A stretch of DNA of 64,000 bases from Ideonella alba (GCF_018069875.1 NZ_JAGQDF010000011.1:1-64000); one strand, 5' to 3'. Counted from the stretch's first letter, positions 33,152 to 43,015 are shown. Notes: generated by a model from the letters alone, not told the origin. Program-made: numbers and translations.

Positions 33152-33931
33152 TCAGCGGAAAACCGCCGGACGCTTCTCATTGAAAGCCGCCAGTCCCTCG
33201 CGGTGTTCGTCGGACGGGGCGTAGGCGTAATGGGGTTCGCGCTCGGCGCGGTGGCTGGGCTGGTCGCGGTGAGCGAACTGGCGCAGCGCGCGCTTGTTCA
33301 GGCGCATCGCCTGCGGCGACAGGCGGGCGATCTGGCGCGCGCTGGCCAGGGCCTCGGCGGCCACCTCGGCGTCGGGCACCACGCGGGTGAGCAGGCCGCG
33401 GCGCAAGGCCTCGTCGGCGTTCAGCACACGGGCTTCCAGCAGCAGCTCGCGCAGCACGGTCTCGCCCACCACGCGGGCGACGATCTCGATCTCGGCCGGC
33501 GCCATCGGAAAGCCCAGCTTGGCGATCGGCACGCCGAAGCGGCTGCCCTGGCCGGCGATGCGCAGGTCGCAGCAGCAGGCGATCTCCAGCCCACCGCCAA
33601 TGCAGGCGCCATCAATCTGGGCCACCAGGGGCCTGTCCAGTGCCAGCAGCGCCCACAGCGCCGGCGCGACGATCTCCTCGTGGAAATGCGCCAGCGTGTC
33701 GGCCTGGAAGCGGAAGGCGGGGAACTCCTCGATGTCGCCGCCGGCCACGAAGGTCCCGCCCTCGCCCTGCACGATCACCGCGCGGGCATCGCTGGCCTGC
33801 AGCGATTCGGCGTGGGCGCGCAGCTCACGCCACATCGTGGTGTCCAGTGCGTTGAGCTTGCCGGGGTGGGCAATCGTCAGGCGGGCGATGCCGTGGGCAT
33901 CGGCCGCGTCGAGTCGAACATGTCCGGTCAT
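33152..33931 (-). CDS. Enoyl-CoA hydratase/isomerase (crotonase) family protein, possible decarboxylase
   Basis: The 259-residue protein has the crotonase fold, with KLNALDTTMW, the oxyanion region GGTFVAGGDIEEF and IDGACIGGGLEIACCCDLRIAG. The first catalytic Glu of hydratases is in place (GGGLE), but the second position reads FGVPIAKLGFPMAP, with Ile where hydratases have Glu. Methylmalonyl-CoA decarboxylases of the same superfamily also lack that Glu, so a (methyl)malonyl-CoA decarboxylase role is possible, which would suit the malonyl-CoA synthetase 19 bases downstream. This is inference; it could also act on another acyl-CoA. Confidence 0.8.
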   Translation of the reverse strand: MTGHVRLDAADAHGIARLTIAHPGKLNALDTTMWRELRAHAESLQASDARAVIVQGEGGTFVAGGDIEEFPAFRFQADTLAHFHEEIVAPALWALLALDRPLVAQIDGACIGGGLEIACCCDLRIAGQGSRFGVPIAKLGFPMAPAEIEIVARVVGETVLRELLLEARVLNADEALRRGLLTRVVPDAEVAAEALASARQIARLSPQAMRLNKRALRQFAHRDQPSHRAEREPHYAYAPSDEHREGLAAFNEKRPAVFR

Positions 33932-33941
33932 GCCGGCAGTA

Positions 33942-34937
33942 TCAATCGAGTTTGGCCCCCGAGAGCTTGACCACCGAGCCCCAGCGCTTGATCTCTTCGC
34001 TGACAAAGCGGCCGAAGTCATCGCCCCACAGCGTGGGCACGGTGCTGCCCAGGCCGGTCCAGGTGGTCTTGAGCTCGTCGGAGCTCAGCGCCTTCTTCAG
34101 CTCGGCCTGCATCTGCTCGACGATCTCGCGCGGCGTGCCCTTGGGCGCCCACAGGCCGTACCAGGTGGCGACCTGGTAGGTGGGCACCGAGCCTTCGGCG
34201 GCGGTGGGGATGTCCGGGAAGCCCGGCGCGCGCTGCGCCGAGGCCACCGCCAGCGCCTTGATGCGGCCCGACTTGATGTGCTGGGCGGAACTGCCCAGGC
34301 CGTCGAACATCAGATCGACCTGACCGGCCATCAGGTCTTGCAGCGCCGGGCCGGCGCCGCGGTAGGGGATGTGGGTGATGAAGGTCTTGGTCTGCAGCTT
34401 GAACAGCTCGCCCGCCAGGTGGTGCGAGGTGCCATTGCCGGCCGAGCCGTAGTTCAGCTTGCCGGGATTGCGGCGCAGGAAGTCCAGCAGCGCGGGCAGG
34501 TCCTTGGCCGTGACCTTCTGCGGGTTGACGACGATGACCTGCGGCACGCTGGAGATCAGGCCCACCGGCACGAAATCGCGCTCCAGGTCGTACTCCAGCC
34601 TGGGGTACATGGCCGGGGCGATCGCGTGGTGCACCGCGCCCATGAAGAAGGTGTAGCCGTCGGGCGCAGCCTTGGCCGCCAGCGTGGCGCCCAGCGTGCC
34701 GCCGGCGCCGCCCTTGTTGTCGATGATGAACTGCTTGCCCAGCTTGTGGCTCAGGTGGGCCGTCAGCGGCCGCGCGAAGGCGTCGGTGCCGCCGCCGGCG
34801 GGGAAGGGCACGACGATGGTCACCGGCCGCGCCGGCCAGCTGCCCTGGGCCCGCGCGGCGCCCGGCAGCCCGGCCAGCAGGGTCGAGCCGGCGGCGGCCG
34901 CCAGCAGGGCGCGGCGATCAGTGTCGATCAAGGGCAT
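33942..34937 (-). CDS. Bug family tripartite tricarboxylate transporter binding protein
   Basis: The 331-residue protein has a signal peptide with twin-arginine-like DRRALLAAAAGS, then the Bug pattern WPARPVTIVVPFPAGGGTDAFARPLTAHL, DNKGGAGGTLGA, YTFFMGAVHHAIAP and GELFKLQTKTFITHIPYRGAGPALQDLM. Bug proteins bind carboxylates in the periplasm, and many are orphans without TctA/TctB, as here. The following genes (crotonase, malonyl-CoA synthetase) point to a dicarboxylate such as malonate. It is the first gene of the operon, with an AGGAGA site before ATG 34937 and a divergent sigma-54 activator. Confidence 0.92.
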   Translation of the reverse strand: MPLIDTDRRALLAAAAGSTLLAGLPGAARAQGSWPARPVTIVVPFPAGGGTDAFARPLTAHLSHKLGKQFIIDNKGGAGGTLGATLAAKAAPDGYTFFMGAVHHAIAPAMYPRLEYDLERDFVPVGLISSVPQVIVVNPQKVTAKDLPALLDFLRRNPGKLNYGSAGNGTSHHLAGELFKLQTKTFITHIPYRGAGPALQDLMAGQVDLMFDGLGSSAQHIKSGRIKALAVASAQRAPGFPDIPTAAEGSVPTYQVATWYGLWAPKGTPREIVEQMQAELKKALSSDELKTTWTGLGSTVPTLWGDDFGRFVSEEIKRWGSVVKLSGAKLD

Positions 34938-35040
34938 GGAGTCTCCTGTCCTGTGGTTCTGCCCCGGATCGTAACGGCAGGCCCCGCATGGGCTGCCAAG
35001 GCGTTTCCCCGAGCCGCCGTTGACTGAAAACCATACAGCG

Positions 35041-35066
35041 AGTGTCCAAAAGCAATACACTGGCCC
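35041..35066 (-). promoter_or_regulatory. Candidate sigma-54 promoter of the Bug/crotonase/MatB operon
   Basis: Read on the minus strand from 35066 to 35052 the sequence is GGGCCAGTGTATTGC: GG, ten bases, then GC, the invariant spacing of -24/-12 elements. It lies between the operon start (34937) and the divergent sigma-54 activator gene (35068). A small inverted repeat AGTGT...ACACT (35041-35061) overlaps it. The -24 match beyond GGC is imperfect. Confidence 0.45.
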
Positions 35067-35067
35067 G

Positions 35068-36542
<1,475 letters not shown>

Positions 36543-36546
<4 letters not shown>

Positions 36547-36926
36547 GCATGACCGCCGTTCACCTGCTTGCGATCGCCGCGCTGCTGCAGTACTTCGTCT
36601 TCAGCACCATCGTTGGCTGGGCGCGCGGCAAGTACGGCGTGGCGGCACCCGCCGTCAGCGGCCATCCCGTCTTCGAGCGCCACTACCGGGTGCAGATGAA
36701 CACCCTGGAGCTGTTGGTGATGCTGCTGCCGGCGCTGTGGCTGGCCGGGCAGTTCTGGTCGCCCACCGCGGCCGTCGTGGGCGGCCTGGTCTACCTGGTG
36801 GGCCGCGGCGTGTACGCGCTGAGCTATGTGCGCAACCCGGCCAGCCGCACCGCCGGTTTTGCGCTGAGCATCGGCCCCACGCTGACCCTGCTGATCGGCG
36901 CCGTGGTGGGGATGTTGCGCGCCTGA
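36543..36926 (+). CDS. MAPEG family membrane protein
   Basis: The 127-residue protein has four membrane helices and the MAPEG signature around FERHYRVQMNTLELLVMLLPALWLAG (the E-x-x-x-x-x-x-x-N-x-x-E segment of glutathione-binding members) and YALSYVRNPASRTAGFALS. The superfamily covers membrane glutathione transferases and eicosanoid enzymes; bacterial forms are little studied. The ATGA overlap with the sigma-54 regulator gene implies co-translation, though a functional link is not obvious. Confidence 0.85.
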
Positions 36927-36941
36927 CCCGGGTTTGTCCGG

Positions 36942-36959
36942 GGCCGTGCAGGCACGGCC
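36942..36959 (+). other. Hairpin GGCCGTG-CAGG-CACGGCC
   Basis: A perfect 7-bp stem with a four-base loop lies 16 bases after the MAPEG stop. No T-tract follows, so it is a weak terminator candidate at best. It separates the regulator/MAPEG unit from the transporter cluster. Confidence 0.35.
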
Positions 36960-36967
36960 GTTGCACT

Positions 36968-37003
36968 CGTGTCTCCATCCAACATCCTGGACCCGGAGAC
37001 ACG
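36968..37003 (+). promoter_or_regulatory. Predicted mRNA hairpin that sequesters the ribosome-binding site
   Basis: CGTGTCTCC (36968-36976) is the exact reverse complement of GGAGACACG (36995-37003), with 18 bases between. The right arm contains the Shine-Dalgarno GGAG and ends at the base before the ATG at 37004. If formed, a 9-bp stem would block ribosome binding of the first gene of the cluster. Confidence 0.55.
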
Positions 37004-38194
37004 ATGACCCTGCGTCGCCTCACCCTCGCCGCTGCCGCGCTGATCGCGCTGGGCAGCACCACCCTGCCTGCGCTGGCCGTCGGCGAGATCCGCATCGCCC
37101 ACATCCACAGCAAGACCGGCCCGCTCGAAGCCTATGGCAAGCAGACGGCGCTGGGCTTCAGGATGGGCCTGGAGTACGCCACCAACGGCACGATGGAGGT
37201 GGCCGGCAAGAAGCTGGTGGTCATCGAGAAGGACGACCAGGGCAAGCCCGATCTGGGCAAGAGCCTGCTGGCCGCCGCCTATGGCGACGACCAGGCCGAC
37301 ATCGCCGTGGGTCCCACCTCGTCCGGCGTGGCGCTGGCGATGCTGCCGGTGGCCGCCGAGTACAAGAAGATCCTGCTGGTCGAGCCCGCGGTGGCCGACT
37401 CGATCACCGGCGACAAGTGGAACAAGTACATCTTCCGCACTGGCCGCAACAGCAGCCAGGACGCGATCAGCAACGCGGTGGCGCTGGACAAGCCCGGCAC
37501 CGTGATCGCCACGCTGGCCCAGGACTACGCCTTTGGCCGTGACGGCGTCAAGGCCTTCAAGGACGCGATCAAGCAGGCCAAGCTGGTCCATGAGGAATAC
37601 CTGCCCACCAACACGACGGACTTCACCGCCGGTGCGCAGCGCCTGATCGACAAGCTCAAGGACCAGCCGGGCCGCAAGGTGATCTTCATCATCTGGGCCG
37701 GCGCGGGCAACCCGTTCAAGATCGCCGACCTGGACCTGAAGCGCCATGGCATCGAGATCGCCACCGGCGGCAACATCCTGCCGGCCATGGCCTCGTACAA
37801 GAACTTCCCCGGCATGGAAGGCGCCACCTACTACTACTTCGGCATCCCGAAGAACCCGGTCAACGAGGCGCTGGTGGCGCAGCACTACAAGCAGTTCAAG
37901 CAGCCGCCCGACTTCTTCACCGCCGGCGGCTTCAGCGCCGCCATGGCCGTGGTCACCGCGCTGAAGAAGACCAATGGCGACACCGCCACGCCCAAGCTGA
38001 TCAGCACCATGGAGGGCATGAGCTTCGACACGCCCAAGGGCACCATGACCTTCCGCAAGGAAGACCACCAGGCGATGCAGAGCATGTACCACTTCAGGAT
38101 CAAGGTGGACCCGGCCTTCGCCTGGGGCGTGCCTGAGCTGGTGCGCGAGATCAAGGCGTCCGAGATGGACGTCCCCATCCGCAACAAGCGCTGA
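37004..38194 (+). CDS. Liv-type ABC transporter substrate-binding protein
   Basis: The 396-residue protein has a signal peptide (LTLAAAALIALGSTTLPALA) and the two-lobe fold of LivK/leucine-binding type periplasmic receptors: IRIAHIHSKTGPLEAYGKQTALGFRMGLEYA, DIAVGPTSSGVALAMLPVA, IFRTGRNSSQDAIS, TLAQDYAFGRDGVKAFKDAI. It is the receptor for the LivHMGF-like importer encoded downstream. Position 1 in a cluster with PHB depolymerase and oligomer hydrolase suggests the ligand is 3-hydroxybutyrate or a short oligomer rather than an amino acid; this is inference from context only. The start lies in the hairpin described at 36968-37003. Confidence 0.92.
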   Translation: MTLRRLTLAAAALIALGSTTLPALAVGEIRIAHIHSKTGPLEAYGKQTALGFRMGLEYATNGTMEVAGKKLVVIEKDDQGKPDLGKSLLAAAYGDDQADIAVGPTSSGVALAMLPVAAEYKKILLVEPAVADSITGDKWNKYIFRTGRNSSQDAISNAVALDKPGTVIATLAQDYAFGRDGVKAFKDAIKQAKLVHEEYLPTNTTDFTAGAQRLIDKLKDQPGRKVIFIIWAGAGNPFKIADLDLKRHGIEIATGGNILPAMASYKNFPGMEGATYYYFGIPKNPVNEALVAQHYKQFKQPPDFFTAGGFSAAMAVVTALKKTNGDTATPKLISTMEGMSFDTPKGTMTFRKEDHQAMQSMYHFRIKVDPAFAWGVPELVREIKASEMDVPIRNKR

Positions 38195-38202
38195 GCCCGC
38201 GC

Positions 38203-39390
38203 GTGACGCGACACCTGGCCGCCTGGCTGCTGGCCGGCGTGGTGCCCTGCGCCGGCGCCGCGCTGCCGCCGCTGCCCGCGGGCATCGTCGACCCGGCGCA
38301 GGGCGCGTCGGTGTCGGGCATCTCCTCGGGCGGCTACATGGCGGTGCAACTGCACTTTGCCCACGCCGAGACCTTCACGCAGGGCGTGGGCGTGGTGGCC
38401 GGTGGCCCTCTGGGCTGCGCCGAAGGGGACGTGGCCAAGGCGCTGGGCCGCTGCATGGCCCATGAGCAGCCGATTCCGGTGGAGGCCCTGGTCCAGCGCG
38501 CCCGCAGCGCGGCGCAGCAGGGCCAGCTGGCCCCGCTGAGCCAGGTGGGGGCGGGCCGGGTCTACCTGTTCAGCGGCACACGCGACGAGACCGTGCGCCC
38601 CGGCGTGATGGACGACCTGCGCAGCTTCTACCGCGCCTTCGTGCCCGCCGAGCGCCTGCGCGAACGGCGCGACGTGCCCGCCGGCCACAGCTTCGTCACC
38701 GAGGATTTCGGGCCGACCTGCGCCGCCGAGTCGGCCAACTTCATGAACGACTGCGATGTCGACCTGGCCGGCGAACTGCTGGGCCACCTGGTGGGCAGCG
38801 GTCAGGCCCGGCCGCCGCGGCCCCGGGTGGAGGGCACGCCCGCGGCGCAGGCCTTCGACCAGCGCGCCTTCGTCACCGGCCACGGCCTGGCCGCCGAAGG
38901 CCGCGTCTTTGTCCCGGCCGACTGCAGCCGCGAGCGGCCCTGCGGCCTGCACGTGGCGCTGCACGGCTGCCGGCAATCGGTGGGCGCGATCGGCAGCGAC
39001 TTCGTCGACCACGCCGGCTTCAACCGCTGGGCCGCCAGCAACCGGCTGGTGGTGCTGTACCCGCAGACCGAGTCCTCGTCGCCGGGCAACCCGCGTGGCT
39101 GCTGGGACTGGTGGGGCCACGACGACGCCCGCTACGCCACCCGCCAGGGCCCGCAGGTGCGCGCGGTGATGGCCATGGTGCACCGGCTGCAGGGTGCGCC
39201 GGCCGATGCGCCGGTGGCCGCCTGCATCACCGCCAGCAACTGGACCCACTACTGGGCCGACCGCGCCACCACCGACGGCTTCGGCGGCGTGCGCGCCGCG
39301 GGCAGCGGCGAGTCGCTGGGCTGGTGGTGGCAGACCACCACGCTGCGCGAATGGCCGGCCGGCCAGTTCCGCCGCGGGAGCTGCGACTGA
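38203..39390 (+). CDS. Extracellular PHB depolymerase (short-chain-length PHA depolymerase, type 2 catalytic domain)
   Basis: The 395-residue protein starts at GTG 38203, eight bases after the binding-protein gene, with a signal peptide (LAAWLLAGVVPCAGA). The catalytic Ser is in the lipase box SGISSGGYMA (Ser41), near the N-terminus as in type 2 catalytic domains; Asp is likely in SGTRDETVRPG and His in VPAGHSF. Later blocks HVALHGCRQSVGAIG, FNRWAASNRLVVLYPQT and CWDWWGHDD are family signatures. It hydrolyses extracellular denatured poly(3-hydroxybutyrate) to oligomers. There is no separate substrate-binding domain at the C-terminus, so it is a compact form. Export is likely Sec plus type II. 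Confidence 0.88.
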   Translation: MTRHLAAWLLAGVVPCAGAALPPLPAGIVDPAQGASVSGISSGGYMAVQLHFAHAETFTQGVGVVAGGPLGCAEGDVAKALGRCMAHEQPIPVEALVQRARSAAQQGQLAPLSQVGAGRVYLFSGTRDETVRPGVMDDLRSFYRAFVPAERLRERRDVPAGHSFVTEDFGPTCAAESANFMNDCDVDLAGELLGHLVGSGQARPPRPRVEGTPAAQAFDQRAFVTGHGLAAEGRVFVPADCSRERPCGLHVALHGCRQSVGAIGSDFVDHAGFNRWAASNRLVVLYPQTESSSPGNPRGCWDWWGHDDARYATRQGPQVRAVMAMVHRLQGAPADAPVAACITASNWTHYWADRATTDGFGGVRAAGSGESLGWWWQTTTLREWPAGQFRRGSCD

Positions 39391-40148
39391 TGCTGGAAAC
39401 CCGCGGCCTGACCATCCGCTTTGGCGGCCACGTGGCGGTGGACCAGGTGAGCTGTGCCTTCGCGCCGGGCACGCTGACCGCGATCGTCGGCCCCAACGGC
39501 GCCGGCAAGACCACCTACTTCAACCTGATCAGCGGCCAGCTGCCGGCCAGCGCCGGCCAGGTGCTGCTCGACGACATGGACATCAGCGGCCTCTCGGCGC
39601 CGCAGCGCACCCGCCGTGGCCTGGGCCGTGCCTTCCAGCTGACCCAGTTGTTCCCGGGCTTGAGCGTGCAGGAGAACGTGCGCCTGGCGGTGCAGGCGCG
39701 CCATGGTGGCGGCCTGAACCTGTGGCAGGTCTGGCGCGACCGCCGTGACTGGCTGGAGGAGACCCGCGAGCTGCTGGCCGCGGTGCGACTGCTCGATCGC
39801 CGCGACGCGCTGGCCGCCAGCCTGTCGCACGGCGACCAGCGCAAGCTCGAGGTGGCGCTGCTGATGGCCCTGGACCCGCGCGTCTACATGTTCGACGAAC
39901 CCACGGCCGGCATGAGCCTGGACGAGGCGCCGGTGGTGCTCGACCTGATCCGCGCACTGAAGGCGCGCCAGGACCGCGTGATCCTGCTGGTCGAGCACAA
40001 GATGGACGTGGTGCGCGAACTGGCCGACCGCATCGTCGTGCTGCACCAGGGCGCGCTGGTGGCCGACGGCGAGCCCGCCGCCGTGATCGCCTCGGATGTC
40101 GTGCAGCAGGCCTACCTGGGCACGGCACCCACCGGAGACAGCGCATGA
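39390..40148 (+). CDS. Liv-type ABC transporter ATP-binding protein (LivG-like)
   Basis: The 252-residue ATPase has Walker A GPNGAGKTTYFNLI, the family marker RTRRGLGRAFQLTQLFPGLSVQENV (GlyArg-rich LivG loop), signature LSHGDQRKLE and Walker B VYMFDEPTAGMSLDEA. The His in LSHGDQ and the C-terminal LVEHKMDVV are usual for LivG. The ATG overlaps the stop of the depolymerase gene by one base (TGATG), so translation is coupled. It pairs with the ATPase encoded next to drive the importer. Confidence 0.93.
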   Translation: MLETRGLTIRFGGHVAVDQVSCAFAPGTLTAIVGPNGAGKTTYFNLISGQLPASAGQVLLDDMDISGLSAPQRTRRGLGRAFQLTQLFPGLSVQENVRLAVQARHGGGLNLWQVWRDRRDWLEETRELLAAVRLLDRRDALAASLSHGDQRKLEVALLMALDPRVYMFDEPTAGMSLDEAPVVLDLIRALKARQDRVILLVEHKMDVVRELADRIVVLHQGALVADGEPAAVIASDVVQQAYLGTAPTGDSA

Positions 40149-40891
40149 CGGCCTTGCTGCAACTGGACGGGGTGCACACCCACATCGGCGCGTACCACAT
40201 CCTGCATGGCGTGGACCTGGCGGTGCCCGAAGGCGAGGTGACGATGCTGCTGGGCCGCAACGGCGCTGGCAAGACCACCACGCTGCGCACCATCATGGGC
40301 CTGTGGCCGGCCAGCGCCGGCCGCGTGGCCTTCCGCGGCCAGACCATTGGCGGCCCGGGCTCGGCCTTCGCCACGCCCGACATCGCCCGCGCCGGCATCG
40401 CCTACGTGCCCGAAAGCATGGGCATCTTCAGCGACCTGACGGTGCGCGAGAACATGCTGCTGGCCGCCCGCGCCGCGCGCCGCGAGGCCGAGCTCGACCG
40501 CGCCCGTCTCGACTGGATCTTCGGCTTCTTCCCGGCGCTGCACAAGTTCTGGCTCTACCCGGCCGGCAAGCTCAGCGGCGGCCAGAAGCAGATGCTGGCG
40601 GTGGCCCGCGCCATCATCGAGCCGCGTGCGCTGCTGCTGATCGATGAGCCCAGCAAGGGCCTGGCGCCGGCCATCGTGCAGAACCTGGTGCAGTGCCTGG
40701 CCGAGCTGAAGCGCGAGCGCACCACCATCCTGCTGGTCGAGCAGAACGTGATGATGGCCCGCGCCCTGGGCGACCAGGTGGCGGTGATGGACGACGGCCG
40801 CGTGGTCCACACCGGCCGCATGGCCGACCTCGCCGCCGATGCCGGGCTGCAGCAGCGCCTGCTGGGCCTGTCGCTGGGAGCGCACGCATGA
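40145..40891 (+). CDS. Liv-type ABC transporter ATP-binding protein (LivF-like)
   Basis: The 248-residue ATPase has Walker A GRNGAGKTTTLRTIMG, Q-loop-proximal IAYVPESMGIFSDLTVREN, signature LSGGQKQMLAVARAI and Walker B ALLLIDEPSKGLAPAIV, with LVEQNVMMA, all typical of LivF. It overlaps the previous gene (ATGA) and the next (ATGA). The heterodimer of the two ATPases would power the transport complex. Confidence 0.93.
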   Translation: MTALLQLDGVHTHIGAYHILHGVDLAVPEGEVTMLLGRNGAGKTTTLRTIMGLWPASAGRVAFRGQTIGGPGSAFATPDIARAGIAYVPESMGIFSDLTVRENMLLAARAARREAELDRARLDWIFGFFPALHKFWLYPAGKLSGGQKQMLAVARAIIEPRALLLIDEPSKGLAPAIVQNLVQCLAELKRERTTILLVEQNVMMARALGDQVAVMDDGRVVHTGRMADLAADAGLQQRLLGLSLGAHA

Positions 40892-41901
40892 GCCAGGCAC
40901 CGTCGGCCGGCGCGGCCATTCCGAAGGCGCAGTTCGACACCCGCCCGCTGTGGCTGCTGGCCGCGGTGATGGCCGCCGGCGCGGCGCTGGTGGGCAGCGG
41001 CAGCACCTGGCTCACGCTCACCGTGGCCGGGCTGGCGATGGGGCTGATCGTCTTCATCATCGCCTCGGGCCTGACCCTGGTCTTCGGGCTGATGGACGTG
41101 CTGAACTTCGGCCACGGCGTGTTCATCGCGGTGGGTGCGTTCGTGGCCACCAGCGTGATGGGCGGCATGGCCGACTGGACGGGCTCGGCCTCGCTGGGCG
41201 CCAACCTGGTGGCGGTGGGCGCGGCCATGGCGGTGGCGATGGCGGTGGCCGGTGCGATCGGTCTGGTCTTCGAGCGGCTGATCGTGCGGCCGGTCTACGG
41301 CCAGCACCTCAAGCAGATCCTGATCACGATGGGCGGCATGATCATCGGTGAGGAGCTGATCAAGGTGATCTGGGGCCCGGCGCAGATCCCGCTGCCGCTG
41401 CCTGAAGCCTTGCGCGGTGCCCTCCTGCTGGGTGATGCGGCGGTCGAGCGCTACCGGCTGCTGGCGGTGGTGATCGGGCTGGGCGTGTTCGCGCTGCTGG
41501 CCTGGGTGCTGGGCCGCACCAAACTGGGCCTGCTGATCCGCGCCGGCGTGCAGGACCGCGAGATGGTCGAGGCGCTGGGCTACCGCGTGCGGCACCTGTT
41601 CCTGGGCGTGTTTGTCGCCGGCTCGGCGCTGGCCGGCCTGGGCGGCGTGCTGTGGGGCCTGTACCAGCAGAGTGTGGTGCCGCAGATCGGCGCGCAGGTC
41701 AACACGCTGATCTTCATCGTCATCATCATCGGCGGCCTGGGCAGCACGCTGGGCAGCTTCGTCGGCGCGCTGCTGGTGGGCCTGGTGGCCAATTACCTGG
41801 GCTTCGTCGCGCCCAAGGCGGCGCTGTTCTCCAACATCGCGCTGATGATGGCCGTGCTGCTGTGGCGGCCGCAGGGCCTGTACCCGGTGGGAGGGCGCTG
41901 A
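40888..41901 (+). CDS. Liv-type ABC transporter permease (LivH-like)
   Basis: The 337-residue protein has about eight membrane helices and the LivH hallmark IIASGLTLVFGLMDVLNFGHGVFIAVGAF near residue 55-85, then RPVYGQHLKQILITMGGMIIGEELIK and IIIGGLGSTLGSFVGALLVG (EAA-like loop region). The N-terminal 20 residues are a longer polar extension (SQAPSAGAAIPKAQFDTRP) than in E. coli LivH. ATGA overlap with the ATPase gene before it. It forms half of the transmembrane channel. Confidence 0.92.
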   Translation: MSQAPSAGAAIPKAQFDTRPLWLLAAVMAAGAALVGSGSTWLTLTVAGLAMGLIVFIIASGLTLVFGLMDVLNFGHGVFIAVGAFVATSVMGGMADWTGSASLGANLVAVGAAMAVAMAVAGAIGLVFERLIVRPVYGQHLKQILITMGGMIIGEELIKVIWGPAQIPLPLPEALRGALLLGDAAVERYRLLAVVIGLGVFALLAWVLGRTKLGLLIRAGVQDREMVEALGYRVRHLFLGVFVAGSALAGLGGVLWGLYQQSVVPQIGAQVNTLIFIVIIIGGLGSTLGSFVGALLVGLVANYLGFVAPKAALFSNIALMMAVLLWRPQGLYPVGGR

Positions 41902-41905
41902 GACC

Positions 41906-43015
41906 ATGCTGATCGACCGCCTGCTGAGTGCCGATCCGCCGCGCAGCCGCCTGCTGGCCGTGCTGCTGCTGGCCACCGTGCTGGGCCTGGCCTGCGCGCC
42001 CTTCCTGTTCCCGGGTGCCAAGGCGCTGGGCGTGGCCGCGAAGATGCTGGTCTTCATCCTTCTGGTGGCCAGCTACGACCTGCTGCTGGGCTACACCGGC
42101 ATCGTCAGCTTTGCCCACACCATGTTCTTCGGCATTGGCGCCTATGGCGTGGCCGTCGCCGCCACGCGCCTGGGCGGCGAGGCCGGCGTGGGCTTCGGCG
42201 CGCTGCTCATGGGCCTGGCCGGCGCGCTGGGGCTGTCGCTGCTGCTGGGTCTGCTGATCGGCCTGTTCAGCCTGCGTGTCAAGGCCATCTTCTTCGCCAT
42301 GATCACGCTGGCGGTGGCAGCGGCCTTCCAGGGCCTGGCCTCGCAGCTGAGTGAGCTCACCGGCGGCGAGGACGGCCTGAGCTTCTCGGTGCCCGAGGTG
42401 CTGACCCCGGCCTTCGAACCCTTCGAGGCCCCGGTGCTGGGCCGCATGATCGATGGCCAGGTGATCACCTACTACCTGCTCTTCGGCGTCGTGCTGCTGG
42501 TCTTCCTGGCGCTGCTGCGGGTGGTCAATTCGCCCTTCGGCCGCGTGCTGCAGGCGATCCGCGAGAACGACTTCCGCGCCGAGGCCATCGGCTACCGCAG
42601 CGCGGTCTACCGCACCGGCTCGACCCTGGTGTCGGCGCTGGTGGCCACGCTGGCTGGTGCGCTGCTGGCGCTGTGGCTGCGCTACACCGGGCCGGACACC
42701 ACGCTGAGCTTCGAGATCATGCTCGACGTGCTGCTGATCGTGGTGATCGGCGGCATGGGCACGATGTACGGCGCGGTGCTGGGCTCGGTGCTCTTCGTCT
42801 TCGCGCAGAACTACCTGCAGGAAGGCCTGCGCTGGATGGGCGGCGAGGGCGGCTGGCTGGCCGAGGTGCCGGTGCTGGGCGCGCTGGTGTCGCCGGACCG
42901 CTGGCTGCTCTGGCTGGGCCTGGGCTTCGTGCTGTGCGTGTACCACTTCCCCACCGGCCTGGTGGGGCGTTTGCGGGCCCGGTCGAACACCGGGCCTTCC
43001 CCAGCCGACCACTGA
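41906..43015 (+). CDS. Liv-type ABC transporter permease (LivM-like)
   Basis: The 369-residue protein has nine or so membrane helices with LVASYDLLLGYTGIVSFAHTMFFGIGAYG (LivM signature), FFAMITLAVAAAFQGL and RVLQAIRENDFRAEAIGYRSAVYR, then VIGGMGTMYGAVLGSVLFV. It is separated by four bases from the preceding permease gene. A GGQ-type ATPase is not fused. It is the second half of the channel. The gene ends 52 bases before the start of the oligomer hydrolase gene. Confidence 0.92.
   Translation: MLIDRLLSADPPRSRLLAVLLLATVLGLACAPFLFPGAKALGVAAKMLVFILLVASYDLLLGYTGIVSFAHTMFFGIGAYGVAVAATRLGGEAGVGFGALLMGLAGALGLSLLLGLLIGLFSLRVKAIFFAMITLAVAAAFQGLASQLSELTGGEDGLSFSVPEVLTPAFEPFEAPVLGRMIDGQVITYYLLFGVVLLVFLALLRVVNSPFGRVLQAIRENDFRAEAIGYRSAVYRTGSTLVSALVATLAGALLALWLRYTGPDTTLSFEIMLDVLLIVVIGGMGTMYGAVLGSVLFVFAQNYLQEGLRWMGGEGGWLAEVPVLGALVSPDRWLLWLGLGFVLCVYHFPTGLVGRLRARSNTGPSPADH

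Noticed and set aside
37004-43015. Assigning the LivKHMGF set simply as a branched-chain amino acid importer
   Set aside because: Family membership supports only the transporter class; the neighbours are all PHB/3HB genes, so I left the ligand open.
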